This document shows positions 37,285 through 45,216 of a stretch of DNA of 64,000 bases, in pieces; position 1 is the first letter of the stretch, and each line of letters opens with the position of its first letter. The DNA lies in NCBI GenBank assembly GCA_963766295.1, contig CAVXYW010000001.1, positions 310,001 through 374,000 on the forward strand. Reading direction: 5' to 3'. The translations under genes were made by a program, and so were the position numbers. Below the pieces are notes generated by a model. The model was not told the origin of the DNA, made no database searches, and saw only the letters and a program-made list of their open reading frames with translations. Origin of the DNA: JBBDRJ01 sp963766295 (lineage in GTDB: Bacteria; Actinomycetota; JAICYB01).

Positions 37285-37589
37285 TACTTGGTTCCTCTCG
37301 TCCTTACGTCGCGACGGACGGTCTTAGCGCGAACCAGTCCATCGACGAACGGCATCGCCGCCTCGATCTCAGCTCGGTGCTCGGGTGAGATCGTGTACGT
37401 GAACACCGCGTAGAAGCCGTCGGTGTGGTCATCGATCTCATAGGCGAGCTTGCGGCGCCCCCACTTGTCGACTCCTGCGATCTCGCCGCCACGCTCGGTA
37501 ACGAGCGCCGTGAAGCTGTTGATGGTTTGCTCGATCTCGGCGTCGTCCCGCCGTGCATCGAGAAGCAGCATCGTTTCGTACGGACGCAA
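37284..37589 (-). CDS. rpsF: 30S ribosomal protein S6
   Basis: A 101-residue S6 starting MRPYETMLLLDARRDDAEIEQ, with DKWGRRKLAYEIDDHTDGFYAVFTYT. It lies downstream of ssb, which is unusual: most bacteria have rpsF before ssb. The intervening 338 bp carry two large inverted repeats. Confidence 0.95.
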   Translation of the reverse strand: MRPYETMLLLDARRDDAEIEQTINSFTALVTERGGEIAGVDKWGRRKLAYEIDDHTDGFYAVFTYTISPEHRAEIEAAMPFVDGLVRAKTVRRDVRTRGTK

Positions 37590-37927
37590 TCAACTCTCCT
37601 CTGGTCTATGCGGCTCCATGCCTGTGCATGGAACAGGAGTCGCAAGAGGTTATCAGCGTTTATGGGTGGCCGTGGTCCGCCCCTCCGCTCCACCATTCGG
37701 CCCGCAGGTCACGGACAACTCCTTACTCACCCATCACGTGCTGCGGGCCCGCCATGAGTCGCTGCGGTGCGGACCACGGCCACCCAACGCACCAGCCGTC
37801 TTAATCAGGGTGGTGTGTTGCGGCGCCGTGTTGAAGCGCGCGAGTTACGCAGTGAAGCGAGCCGCGCAGCGGTGATCGAGCGAGTATGTCCGAGATTAGC
37901 GATTCAACACGGCGCCGCTGCCTTGCG
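37590..37927. repeat. Structured ssb-rpsF spacer with two large inverted repeats
   Basis: No gene is present in this 338-bp gap. Repeat one has 18-bp perfect arms at 37663-37680 and 37769-37786, with an inner pair (GGCCCGCAG 37699-37707 / CTGCGGGCC 37741-37749). Repeat two has 16-bp perfect arms at 37820-37835 and 37903-37918. Loops of about 88 and 67 nt would form long hairpins in the minus-strand transcript, ahead of rpsF. It could be an S6:S18 leader, an RNase site or a repeat element; I cannot decide. Confidence 0.65.
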
Positions 37928-38389
37928 CTAAAACGGAGGTTCTTCGTCGGCCGGTGCGCCGTTGCCGGTCGGTGCTGTGGCAGCAGCGAATGCAGCCGTG
38001 GAGTCCCCGCTCCCGCTTTCAGAGCGCGGCGTCTTGGTGATATTCGTGGTTGCCCACTCGAGCGAAGGGCCGACGTTCTCGACCTCTACTTCGGTCACCG
38101 AACGCTTCTGGCCTTCCTGCGTCTCCCACGAACGCTGACGAAGCCGTCCGACAACGATCGCTCGCGTTCCCTTGGTCAGGGACTCCGCAGCGTTCTCCGC
38201 TTGCTGACGCCATACGTTGCAACGGATGAAAGACGTCTCGCCGTCTTTCCACTCGTTTGTGACGGGATCACGCTGACGACGATTTATCGCAACGGTGAAT
38301 GTCGCTACGGGAACGCCGGTAGGCGTGTAACGCAGCTCGGGATCGTCGGTCAGGTTTCCGACCAACGTGACTTGGTTTCCAAGCGCCAT
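37928..38389 (-). CDS. ssb: Single-stranded DNA-binding protein
   Basis: A 153-residue SSB with the OB fold MALGNQVTLVGNLTDDPELRY, FTVAINRRQRDP and IRCNVWRQQAENAAESL, an unstructured Ser/Ala-rich tail, and the acidic tip DEEPPF that binds partner proteins. A ribosome site AAAGGGG precedes the ATG. It is first in the ssb-rpsF-rpsR-rplI-dnaB order seen here. Confidence 0.95.
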   Translation of the reverse strand: MALGNQVTLVGNLTDDPELRYTPTGVPVATFTVAINRRQRDPVTNEWKDGETSFIRCNVWRQQAENAAESLTKGTRAIVVGRLRQRSWETQEGQKRSVTEVEVENVGPSLEWATTNITKTPRSESGSGDSTAAFAAATAPTGNGAPADEEPPF

Positions 38390-38480
38390 ATCTTTCCCCT
38401 TTCGGGCTCTCTTCTTCGAGAGGGAAGCGCGCCCCCCATGGACGCCTCGTTCGCCGGAAACCTACCACCGGCCCCCGACA

Positions 38481-38521
38481 GAAAGCGCCCGCGGCTTGTT
38501 TCGAAAGCGCCCGCGACTTGT
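38481..38521. repeat. 22-bp tandem repeat upstream of ssb
   Basis: GAAAGCGCCCGCGGCTTGT (38481-38499) and GAAAGCGCCCGCGACTTGT (38503-38521) differ at one position and lie on a 22-bp period, about 90-130 bp before the ssb start. It could be a regulator-binding site. No palindrome is obvious within it. Confidence 0.55.
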
Positions 38522-38531
38522 CCCACAAAAA

Positions 38532-38560
38532 GAAGAAGGGGCCTTGAAGGCCCCTTCTTC
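38532..38560 (-). terminator. Rho-independent terminator after the LPKTG gene
   Basis: GAAGAAGGGGCCTT and its complement form a 14-bp-arm hairpin (28 of 29 bases paired apart from the tip), followed on the minus strand by a T-rich run (CTTCTTTTTG). It lies 25 bp beyond the stop of the LPKTG protein. Strong. Confidence 0.88.
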
Positions 38561-38585
38561 TGCGCGAAGCGCGTGGGTTTGAGTC

Positions 38586-38939
38586 TTAAGAAACGGCGAG
38601 GCGGAGACGGCGGAGAAGCACCGCGCCACCCGCTAGCGCAGCGAACCCGATCGCTGCGAAGTCAGCTGTGTTCACACCGGTCTTCGGCAACGAACCACGC
38701 GGCGCCTCGGGCGCAGCCGGCTCGCGAAGAGCACCGATGGCCGGAAGGTCGAGGATGTGACGGCCTTGCGCGTCCTTGCAGACGTTCAACGCGGGGAGGT
38801 CCATCACGTTCTCGACGCAGTCTTCATGTGCATCGGCCGGCAGGTCGCCACCGGCTTGCGCCAGCGCCGAACCACCAAATGCAAATCCGAATGCGGCAAC
38901 CATCGCCGCGAGGAACAGCATTCTGAGCCTCTTGCTCAT
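38586..38939 (-). CDS. LPXTG-anchored small surface protein (LPKTG)
   Basis: A 117-residue secreted protein: signal peptide (MSKRLRMLFLAAMVAAFGFA, then AQA-type cleavage), a mature part with a conserved Cys pair (DCVENVMDLPALNVC) and DLPAI repeats, then SLPKTG, a hydrophobic helix and an RR tail. It would be linked to the wall by a sortase, not seen in this window. It is paralogous to the gene at 39100: the block DCVENVMDLPALNVCKDAQG matches PCVEDLLDIPALGACRDAEG. Role unknown, perhaps wall structure or adhesion. A strong terminator follows, so it has its own transcript. Confidence 0.82.
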   Translation of the reverse strand: MSKRLRMLFLAAMVAAFGFAFGGSALAQAGGDLPADAHEDCVENVMDLPALNVCKDAQGRHILDLPAIGALREPAAPEAPRGSLPKTGVNTADFAAIGFAALAGGAVLLRRLRLAVS

Positions 38940-39052
38940 TTCACTACCCCTTTCCCAATACTTAACAATCAACGACCCAACCCACTTCAGGGATTCTACG
39001 GGCCGCCCGCCCGTACGGTCAACGCTTTTGGCGAGGCTATCAAACGAGTAAA

Positions 39053-39080
39053 GAAAAGGGGCCCCGAAGGGCCCCTTTTC
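39053..39080 (-). terminator. Rho-independent terminator after the LPATG gene
   Basis: GAAAAGGGGCCC (39053-39064) and GGGCCCCTTTTC (39069-39080) form a 12-bp hairpin with loop CGAA, followed on the minus strand by TTTACTCG. It closes the transcript of the LPATG gene and separates it from its paralog. Confidence 0.85.
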
Positions 39081-39099
39081 GATGGATCTGTAGGCGGCT

Positions 39100-39498
39100 T
39101 TAGCTAGCCAGCGCCAGCCGAACCCGACGGAGCAGCACCGCACCGGCCGCGAGGGCCACGGCGCCGATGGCCGCGAAGTCCTCGGTGTTCAGACCGGTCG
39201 CAGGCAGCGCCCGCGGGCTGACGAGCTTGAGGGCCGGAAGGTCCATGATGATGCGACCCTCGGCGTCACGGCACGCACCGAGCGCGGGGATGTCCAGCAG
39301 ATCCTCCACGCAGGGACCGTGCGACGCGTCACCAAGCTCACCAACGGCGGGGGCCTCGAGGCCACCCGTGTTCGCACCGGCGGCGTCCATACCCGGCAGA
39401 TCGCCGATGGGACCGCCCGCTAGCGCAGCACCGCCAAAAGCGAGGCCGAAGACCGCCACCAAACCGGCGATCAGAAGGCCCTTGATCTTCTTGCTCAT
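39100..39498 (-). CDS. LPXTG-anchored small surface protein (LPATG)
   Basis: A 132-residue paralog of the gene at 38586, with signal peptide, Cys pair 15 residues apart (PCVEDLLDIPALGAC), DLPALKL, then ALPATG, a hydrophobic helix and a short RR tail. The start ATG has SD AAGGAG upstream. Each copy has its own terminator, arguing for separate, maybe high, expression. No homology to named adhesins was recognised. Confidence 0.82.
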   Translation of the reverse strand: MSKKIKGLLIAGLVAVFGLAFGGAALAGGPIGDLPGMDAAGANTGGLEAPAVGELGDASHGPCVEDLLDIPALGACRDAEGRIIMDLPALKLVSPRALPATGLNTEDFAAIGAVALAAGAVLLRRVRLALAS

Positions 39499-39597
39499 TT
39501 CCTAGCTCCTTGTTCCCTTTTGAATTGCATCGACGGAACTTCCTTGGCCCTTGAACCGGCGCTTCGGCCGGCCCAAAAGGGCAGGTCAGAGGCGGTT

Positions 39598-40143
39598 TTA
39601 TCCGGGAGGTGTTAGCTCCTGTGCGAAGAGAAACTCGGGGACCTGCTCGTCGGCAACCGGCCGGGCCCGCAGGACCCAGCGCCGTTCGAGGGCAATCGCC
39701 ATGCACAGGACGCCAAGGACGAGAACCGGACCTCCGGCTCCCGAGCCCAGACCCACCTGGCAGGCGTTGGCTGCCCGACCGAGGAATGCCCCGACCTGTT
39801 GGAAACCCGACCGCAGCGGCTGAACGGCGCGATCAAGCACCGAGCTCTCGTTGTGAACGGGTTCCTGAACTACCGGACGCGACGGCGCGCGGCTGACCAC
39901 CTGCTCCGGTGCCGGCGTCGGCTCCACGACCTCCGCTTGAGCCTGCTCCGCCTGGAGGGTCTCCTCCAGGGGCTGAGGCTGGGCGGCCGCTTCCTCGGAC
40001 TCCGGCTGCGACATGAGATTGGCCGAGGCCGGTTGAAGCGCCGACTCCGGGGTGACCACGTCTGCCGATGCTGTGGTGGAAAGGAACGCGAAGAACGCGG
40101 CGGCCGCAGCCACCACCAGCCCTGCGCGGATCAACCCTTTCAC
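39598..40143 (-). CDS. Secreted Pro/Glu-rich protein with C-terminal membrane helix
   Basis: A 181-residue protein with a signal peptide (about 1-27, AFLSTTASA), a Pro/Glu/Gln-rich spacer (about 30-110), VLDRAVQPLRSGFQQVGAFLGRAANACQVG and a hydrophobic helix (PVLVLGVLCMAIALERR). There is no LPXTG motif; it may be held by the helix. It is adjacent to the two LPXTG genes and may belong with them. Function unknown. Confidence 0.6.
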   Translation of the reverse strand: MKGLIRAGLVVAAAAAFFAFLSTTASADVVTPESALQPASANLMSQPESEEAAAQPQPLEETLQAEQAQAEVVEPTPAPEQVVSRAPSRPVVQEPVHNESSVLDRAVQPLRSGFQQVGAFLGRAANACQVGLGSGAGGPVLVLGVLCMAIALERRWVLRARPVADEQVPEFLFAQELTPPG

Positions 40144-40288
40144 CGGCGTACCTCGCTCCTTGAGACCAAATCAATGGGAATACAGCACAGCTCAGGGGGC
40201 GAAAAGAGACCCCTGCCCGCGGAAGCGTAGCCGAGCGCCCAGGGCGAGGTCAACCTTCGGAGCGCTCAGGTGGGCGTCGGACCCGGGG

Positions 40289-41644
40289 TCAGAGGAAGCC
40301 CCGCAGGATGCCCGCTGCCCAGAGGACGACGCCCGTCACGACCAGCAGAGCCAGACTCGCTTCCAAGGCTCGCGTCCGGGCTATGCGCTCCAGCGGCGCG
40401 GACGCCCGGATCACCGGCCTCCAGGCCTGGATCGACACCGCTCGGCGCACAGGGCGGTCCGAGGCAGGTTGCGCGAAGCGCGGGAAGCGGGCTCCGACGA
40501 GCCCGCACACAACTACAACGGCGGCCGCCCACAGAGGCGGCCAAGACACCGCGCCTCCGGCCGGCGGACGCGGGAGGGCCAGAACTACTCCCGTCAGCCC
40601 GGCCAAGACGGCTAACCCGAGCCACGAAAGCCGCAGGATCCCGGCCGGATCGCGGCCCTTCCGGCGTCTGGGTGCGGAGTCGCCGGAAGCCTCGGGCCGC
40701 GCACGCAGAGCAAGCCCGAGCAGGCAAGCCATGGCCGTCACAGCTCCGTACCAGGACCCCGCTCGAAGGGAACCCTCAAGTAGAGCTGCAACTACGGGAA
40801 GGAAGGGAAGACCGAGCCCAGCGCTCCTCAGCACGCCCGCTACCAGCACATTCGGCTGCGGCAGGTGGGAGGTAACCCTCAAGTGATGGATGAGAGTACC
40901 GGCCGCCAAGGCTCCCCAGACCCATCCGTCTGGTGTCCAGCCGAGCACCGATCCGGCAGCGGCGATAGCCACGAGCGAGAGCTCTTGTGCGCCGTCCCGA
41001 GTGGCATCACTACCTGCAAGTCCGGCCAGCACGAAGGAGGTGGCGGCAGCGGCGATCACCCCTTCGGCGATGCCCAAGCCACCCGAACTCAAGCCCACCA
41101 GGATCAGTGCTGCTGCCTGCGTGCGGACCACCACCAGGGCGGTCTCCTCGTTCTCGTCGTCCGAGCCTGCAGCCAGCGGCAGCCGAAGGACAGCACTCAC
41201 GAGCATCGCGATCGCGACTGCGCTGCCGCTCGCTGGGGGCCAAGCCTCGAACCCCGAATCGACGGCGTTGTAAATCACGGCCGCCGCCAACGGAATGTCG
41301 GCCAGGCACACCATCAGTGCCCATCGGCGGCTTTCCGGAGCATGGCCGCGCCCGAAGCAGACGACCGCCGTACCAACCACCCACAAACCCATGACGGCAG
41401 CAGCGTTCGAAGATGAAGCGGCGACCAGCACAGCTCCGGCCCCCAGAGCCGGAAGCGCCAGGCGTCTGGCGGCAAGCCCCGGACGCAGGAGAAGCCCGGC
41501 CAGCATCGACGCCGTCCAGACGGATAGAGACGGAAGGAAATCGTCCATCGCTCCGGCAACGGCGGCTCCGGCGAAGAGCAACAATGCCGCGCGCGTTCCG
41601 GCTGCGGAGGCAAGCGCCCCCAGCCCCAACAGGACGATCGTCAC
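40289..41644 (-). CDS. Polytopic membrane protein, unknown function
   Basis: A 451-residue protein with about 12 predicted hydrophobic segments rich in Ala, Gly and Leu, a charged loop (GSDDENEETALVV) near the middle and another near residue 325 (RPEASGDSAPRRRKGRDP). The layout resembles a transporter, flippase or quinone-type oxidoreductase subunit, but no motif decides. It overlaps the next upstream gene (ATGA), so it is a two-gene membrane unit with 41641-42255. Confidence 0.55.
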   Translation of the reverse strand: MTIVLLGLGALASAAGTRAALLLFAGAAVAGAMDDFLPSLSVWTASMLAGLLLRPGLAARRLALPALGAGAVLVAASSSNAAAVMGLWVVGTAVVCFGRGHAPESRRWALMVCLADIPLAAAVIYNAVDSGFEAWPPASGSAVAIAMLVSAVLRLPLAAGSDDENEETALVVVRTQAAALILVGLSSGGLGIAEGVIAAAATSFVLAGLAGSDATRDGAQELSLVAIAAAGSVLGWTPDGWVWGALAAGTLIHHLRVTSHLPQPNVLVAGVLRSAGLGLPFLPVVAALLEGSLRAGSWYGAVTAMACLLGLALRARPEASGDSAPRRRKGRDPAGILRLSWLGLAVLAGLTGVVLALPRPPAGGAVSWPPLWAAAVVVVCGLVGARFPRFAQPASDRPVRRAVSIQAWRPVIRASAPLERIARTRALEASLALLVVTGVVLWAAGILRGFL

Positions 41645-42255
41645 GTGGCGAGGACACCCCCAACGAGCCCGGCGGCGGCGATGGCAAGTGGCGCCCAGGC
41701 CGGGATCCGCTTCGCGATCTTAGAGGTGAACAGCGTGCACACGGCAACGATGGCCGCGGCGGTGGCCCATCCGCCAACGGCCTCGATGAAGGGCTCCAGG
41801 GGTCCGCCGGTCAGGAAGAGCCCCACGAGCGCGACCGAGGCCAACACGGCCGCGGCCTGCTCGGCCCTGGAGCCGCTACGGAGACCGTCGATCCTGGCTT
41901 CGTCCAAAAGAGCGCCGGCCAACGCGATGGCCATGGCGGCTTGCACGGGCGACGTCCCGCTGAGAAGGGTGGGGCCGGCCAGTCTGGTCGACACCTCTAC
42001 GTCACCCACGCTGAGGGTGCCCCAACGCATCGTTGCGGCCACACAGGCCAGCCCCCAACCCAGACCCATCGATGAACCCGACACCGCCCTAGCCGTCCAA
42101 ACGCCGGCCACAACCCAAAGGACTCCGCCGTCAACGCCGATCAATCCGACCAAAACTGCCCCGAGGGCGGCGGCGGCAAGAGCCGAACGAGCATGATCGT
42201 CGGAGGTGAGACGGCGCGCTCGCAAGGTTGCCGAGCGACTCTGAGATCGGGCCAA
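41641..42255 (-). CDS. Membrane protein, unknown function
   Basis: A 204-residue protein with an N-terminal basic segment (RSATLRARRL) and about five hydrophobic stretches. It is encoded just before, and overlaps, the 451-residue membrane protein, and may form a complex with it. No homolog was recognised. Confidence 0.52.
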   Translation of the reverse strand: MARSQSRSATLRARRLTSDDHARSALAAAALGAVLVGLIGVDGGVLWVVAGVWTARAVSGSSMGLGWGLACVAATMRWGTLSVGDVEVSTRLAGPTLLSGTSPVQAAMAIALAGALLDEARIDGLRSGSRAEQAAAVLASVALVGLFLTGGPLEPFIEAVGGWATAAAIVAVCTLFTSKIAKRIPAWAPLAIAAAGLVGGVLAT

Positions 42256-42264
42256 GACTTCTGC

Positions 42265-42693
42265 TTATTTGGTGGCGCGCCGGCCGGATCGCACGCGCCG
42301 GGCACGGCCGCCACGGCCAACCCACAGCTGCGAGCGGACGTGGTTCCACGAACAGTCCGGACAAACCTCGACCGTATAAAGGCGGGCTTCCCGGAACTTC
42401 ATAAGCGGAGCCAGGTCACCGTGCTTCCAAACCCGGCCGTTCTCTTGCTTGGACAGCTCGTCGGAGAACAAGTAAGAAACCAGGACTACCGGTCCGTAAT
42501 CGCATACCGGGCAAGGCGAAGTCGTCCGCTCGCCGCAGAATCGCGCCGCGCGGAGAAGGTCGGGGTGGGCGTCGCAGATCTCAAATCGCGAGACCCGTCC
42601 GGAGTGATATGCGCGAAGGACGGCTTTGCGCGCCAGGGAGTAGTCGACGTGCGCGCCCGGGCCTTTCTGGATGGGCAGCTTCGGCTCCTCCAT
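42265..42693 (-). CDS. DUF5318 zinc-binding protein
   Basis: A 142-residue protein from ATG 42693 (MEEPKLPIQKGPGAHVDY). Blocks VDYSLARKAVLRAYHSGRVS, DAHPDLLRAARFCGERT, CPVCDYGP and EVCPDCSWNHVRSQLW are those of the DUF5318 family (mycobacterial Rv0049-like). The two CxxC pairs suggest one zinc site. In Mycobacterium this gene lies near ino1 and the PadR-like Rv0047c, as it does here. Function unknown. Confidence 0.8.
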   Translation of the reverse strand: MEEPKLPIQKGPGAHVDYSLARKAVLRAYHSGRVSRFEICDAHPDLLRAARFCGERTTSPCPVCDYGPVVLVSYLFSDELSKQENGRVWKHGDLAPLMKFREARLYTVEVCPDCSWNHVRSQLWVGRGGRARRVRSGRRATK

Positions 42694-42771
42694 AAGTCCG
42701 GCTATTGTCCACAACCCCTATCGCACGGGCAAGAGCGCCGCGCGGGCGCGTCACGAGCGCGGCGGCCATGA

Positions 42772-42799
42772 TTGACACCGGTCCTGATATCGTGATACT
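42772..42799 (+). promoter_or_regulatory. Promoter for PadR-ino1
   Basis: TTGACA at 42772-42777, 16 bases, then GATACT at 42794-42799. The start would fall near 42806, inside the palindromic operator at 42798-42824, which would allow tight repression. Confidence 0.6.
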
Positions 42800-42824
42800 C
42801 GATATATCGAATCGATATATCGAG
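42798..42824 (+). promoter_or_regulatory. 27-bp perfect palindrome upstream of PadR
   Basis: Arms CTCGATATATCGA and TCGATATATCGAG (13 bp each, fully complementary) flank one A. It ends 20 bp before the PadR TTG start and overlaps the likely transcription start. Position and symmetry make it the probable PadR operator; binding is not shown. It differs from the usual ATGT-N8-ACAT PadR site. Confidence 0.8.
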
Positions 42825-42844
42825 ACCCTCGTAAGGACTACAAA

Positions 42845-43462
42845 TTGAGCGCTTCCTCATTAGAGCTTGCCGTCCTCGGACTCCTCAAAGAGGGGCCCAT
42901 GCACGGCTACGAGCTGCGCAAGAGGCTGGCTTTCACATTAGGCCCTCTATACGCCGTCTCATATGGATCGCTTTACCCGTGTCTCAAGCGGCTGAAGAAG
43001 GCGGCCCTGGTCGAAGAGGGCCCAGTCGACTTGCCGAAGCCGCGCCGTCGCAAGACGACGAAGACAAAGGTCGAGGCACGCCAGGCTCGTCCGGTGGTCC
43101 GCCGGGCGAAGAAGGTTTACCAGATCACTTCCCCGGGCGAAGCGCTGTTCTTCGAACAGTTGGAGATGGGCGCGGTGTACGACACCGACCGCTTCCAGAC
43201 ACGCTTTGCGTTCTTCCGTTACCTAACGGGTGATCAGCGCATCCGGGTCCTCGAGCACAGGAAGGCCTATCTCGAGGAGAAGCTCGCCGAATTCAAGGAA
43301 ACGCTCCGCGCCACTAGAGAACGTCTCGACGGTTACTCGCGATCGCTCATCGATCACGGGGTCGAGACGACCGAGCAGGACATCAAGTGGCTTGCGGGGC
43401 TCATCGATCAAGAGCGTGCTGCGGCCGTTGGGGAGAGCCGCCGCGCCAGAAGGGGGTCATGA
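42845..43462 (+). CDS. PadR-family transcriptional regulator
   Basis: A 205-residue regulator: winged helix LELAVLGLLKEGPMHGYELRKR with YGSLYPCLKRLKKAALVEEG, an unusual basic insert (about residues 63-84, KPRRRKTTKTKVEARQ), then a C-terminal dimerisation region (YLEEKLAEFKETLRATRERL). TTG 42845 has AAGGA upstream. The gene overlaps ino1 by 4 bp (ATGA), a linkage also seen in Mycobacterium (Rv0047c-ino1). It probably represses itself and ino1 through the palindrome. Confidence 0.88.
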   Translation: MSASSLELAVLGLLKEGPMHGYELRKRLAFTLGPLYAVSYGSLYPCLKRLKKAALVEEGPVDLPKPRRRKTTKTKVEARQARPVVRRAKKVYQITSPGEALFFEQLEMGAVYDTDRFQTRFAFFRYLTGDQRIRVLEHRKAYLEEKLAEFKETLRATRERLDGYSRSLIDHGVETTEQDIKWLAGLIDQERAAAVGESRRARRGS

Positions 43463-44556
43463 GGGTGTCAAAGATCAGAGTCGCGATCGTAGGTGCGGGC
43501 AACTGCGCCTCGTCCTTTGTCCAGGGGGTGCAGTTCTATGCCGGTGCACGCGGTGACGATCCGATCCCTGGATTGATGCACAACGTGCTCGGCGGTTACG
43601 CCGTCGGTGACATCGAATTCGCGTGCGCTTTCGATGTCGATGAGCTGAAGGTGGGCAATGACCTGAGTGAGGCGGTCTTCGCTCGCCCGAACAACACGAT
43701 GATGTTCGCTCAGGTCCCCAACCTCGGCGCTCCCGTCTTGCGCGGCCCGACCCTCGATGGTCTTGGAACCTTCTACAGACAAGAAGTCGAAGAGTCGAGC
43801 CAAGAGCCGGTCGATGTGGCCGAGGCACTACGCGCGCACAACGTAGACGTGCTCATCAGTTATCTGCCGGTCGGATCGGAAAAAGCGACGCGTTACTACG
43901 TCGAGCAGGCTCTCGAAGCCGGTGTCGCGGTGGTCAACTGCATCCCCGTCTTCATCGCTTCTGATCCCGAGTGGGAGCGCAAGTTCAAGGAAGCAGGCCT
44001 GCCCATCGTCGGCGACGACATCAAGTCGCAAGTTGGCGCCACGATCGTCCACAGGCAGCTTGCAAAGCTTTTTGAAGATCGGGGGATCACGATCGACCAC
44101 ACCTACCAGCTGAATTTCGGCGGCAACATGGACTTCCGCAACATGCTCGAGCGTGAGCGGCTCGCCTCAAAGAAGCTCTCCAAGACAAACGCTGTGCGCT
44201 CGAACGTCAGCCAGGAGATCGCGGATCGCGACGTGCACATCGGTCCGTCCGATCATGTCCCTTGGCTCGACGACCGCAAGTGGGCTTACATCCGTCTCGA
44301 GGGACACGGGTTCGGGAACGCTCCGATGTCCGTCGAGCTCAAGCTAGAGGTGTGGGACTCGCCGAACTCAGCCGGCGTCGTCGTCGACGCCGTCCGCTGC
44401 TGCAAGCTCGCTCTCGATCGCGGCATCGCTGGCTCGCTGACCGGACCGAGTGCCTACTTCATGAAGTCGCCGGCCGTTCAGTACCCGGACGAGGTCGCTC
44501 GTCAGATGACGGAAGACTTCATCGAGACTGAGACGCGCCCAGAGATACCCGAGTAG
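43459..44556 (+). CDS. ino1: Inositol-3-phosphate synthase
   Basis: Converts glucose-6-phosphate to inositol-3-phosphate, the entry point for inositol lipids and mycothiol. ATG 43459 gives 365 residues, starting MRVSKIRVAIVGAGNCASSF. Family blocks include GDIEFACAFDVDELKVG, VDVLISYLPVGSEKATRYY, GDDIKSQVGATIVHRQL, LNFGGNMDFRNMLE and KLEVWDSPNSAGVVVDAVR. Presence fits the mycothiol-type DinB protein at 7776. Its stop is followed by a short hairpin. Confidence 0.95.
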   Translation: MRVSKIRVAIVGAGNCASSFVQGVQFYAGARGDDPIPGLMHNVLGGYAVGDIEFACAFDVDELKVGNDLSEAVFARPNNTMMFAQVPNLGAPVLRGPTLDGLGTFYRQEVEESSQEPVDVAEALRAHNVDVLISYLPVGSEKATRYYVEQALEAGVAVVNCIPVFIASDPEWERKFKEAGLPIVGDDIKSQVGATIVHRQLAKLFEDRGITIDHTYQLNFGGNMDFRNMLERERLASKKLSKTNAVRSNVSQEIADRDVHIGPSDHVPWLDDRKWAYIRLEGHGFGNAPMSVELKLEVWDSPNSAGVVVDAVRCCKLALDRGIAGSLTGPSAYFMKSPAVQYPDEVARQMTEDFIETETRPEIPE

Positions 44557-44559
44557 TTT

Positions 44560-44582
44560 CTTTCCCTACCTATAAGGGAAAG
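44560..44582 (+). promoter_or_regulatory. Hairpin covering the ribosome site of the next gene
   Basis: CTTTCCCT (44560-44567) and AGGGAAAG (44575-44582) pair in an 8-bp stem with a 7-nt loop. The 3' arm is the best ribosome site for the GTG at 44593. No T run follows, so it is a weak terminator at best and could instead limit translation. Confidence 0.45.
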
Positions 44583-44592
44583 TTGGGTCTTA

Positions 44593-45216
44593 GTGGTGCC
44601 TGAGGGCTCTGATCCGACGACGGGTGGAAGTCGACCTTCGGTCGAACACGAAACGCCGACCGACGAGTTCACCAAACCTCCCACTTCTTCGCCGGGTCGT
44701 CCCGCATATCTGGCCTTGATCTTCTGTGCAGTTGCGGCCGGCGCGTTCCTGATCGGGATCGGACTTGCTACTGCGACGCGCACAGCCAGCGACGAATCCA
44801 CCGTCGCGGCGCAGACAGTAGGCCCGGACGGCGGGACGGTTCGCTTCGAAGGCGGGGACCTTCGAGTGCCGGAAGGCGCGGTCTCGGAGCCCACGCGATT
44901 CGTCGTTCGTCGGTCGCTCGTTCGCGATCGTGTGCGCGTGCGTGCCGAGGACGACCCGATCGTGATGGAGCCCGGCCGGCTCTTCGCCTATTCGTTCGCA
45001 CCTATCGACGTCGCGTTCGCCAAGGGTGTTCAGATAACCTTCCGCCTCCCACCTGGCGCTCGCAACGGCTCTGCCTTCGCGCGGACGGGCAACGACATCG
45101 TCCTCCTGGCCGGCACTGTCGACCAAGCTCGCGGAACGGCAACCATCGAGGTCCGGGACTTCTCCTTCGACACCGACCCGTCGTCGACATCGACCCCGCG
45201 GGCTACCAGCCGATGA
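44593..45216 (+). CDS. Membrane protein with ZU5-like ectodomain (copy A1)
   Basis: A 207-residue protein: cytoplasmic lead (1-38), one membrane helix (LIFCAVAAGAFLIGIGLATA, about 41-60) and an extracellular beta domain that begins VGPDGGTVRFEGGDLRVPEG. The pattern PDGG, then a hydrophobic strand, then VPEGAV, resembles ZU5 domains. It overlaps the next gene (4 bp). It is paralogous to the gene at 45506. The last 15 residues are Ser/Thr-rich. Function unknown. Confidence 0.65.
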   Translation: MVPEGSDPTTGGSRPSVEHETPTDEFTKPPTSSPGRPAYLALIFCAVAAGAFLIGIGLATATRTASDESTVAAQTVGPDGGTVRFEGGDLRVPEGAVSEPTRFVVRRSLVRDRVRVRAEDDPIVMEPGRLFAYSFAPIDVAFAKGVQITFRLPPGARNGSAFARTGNDIVLLAGTVDQARGTATIEVRDFSFDTDPSSTSTPRATSR

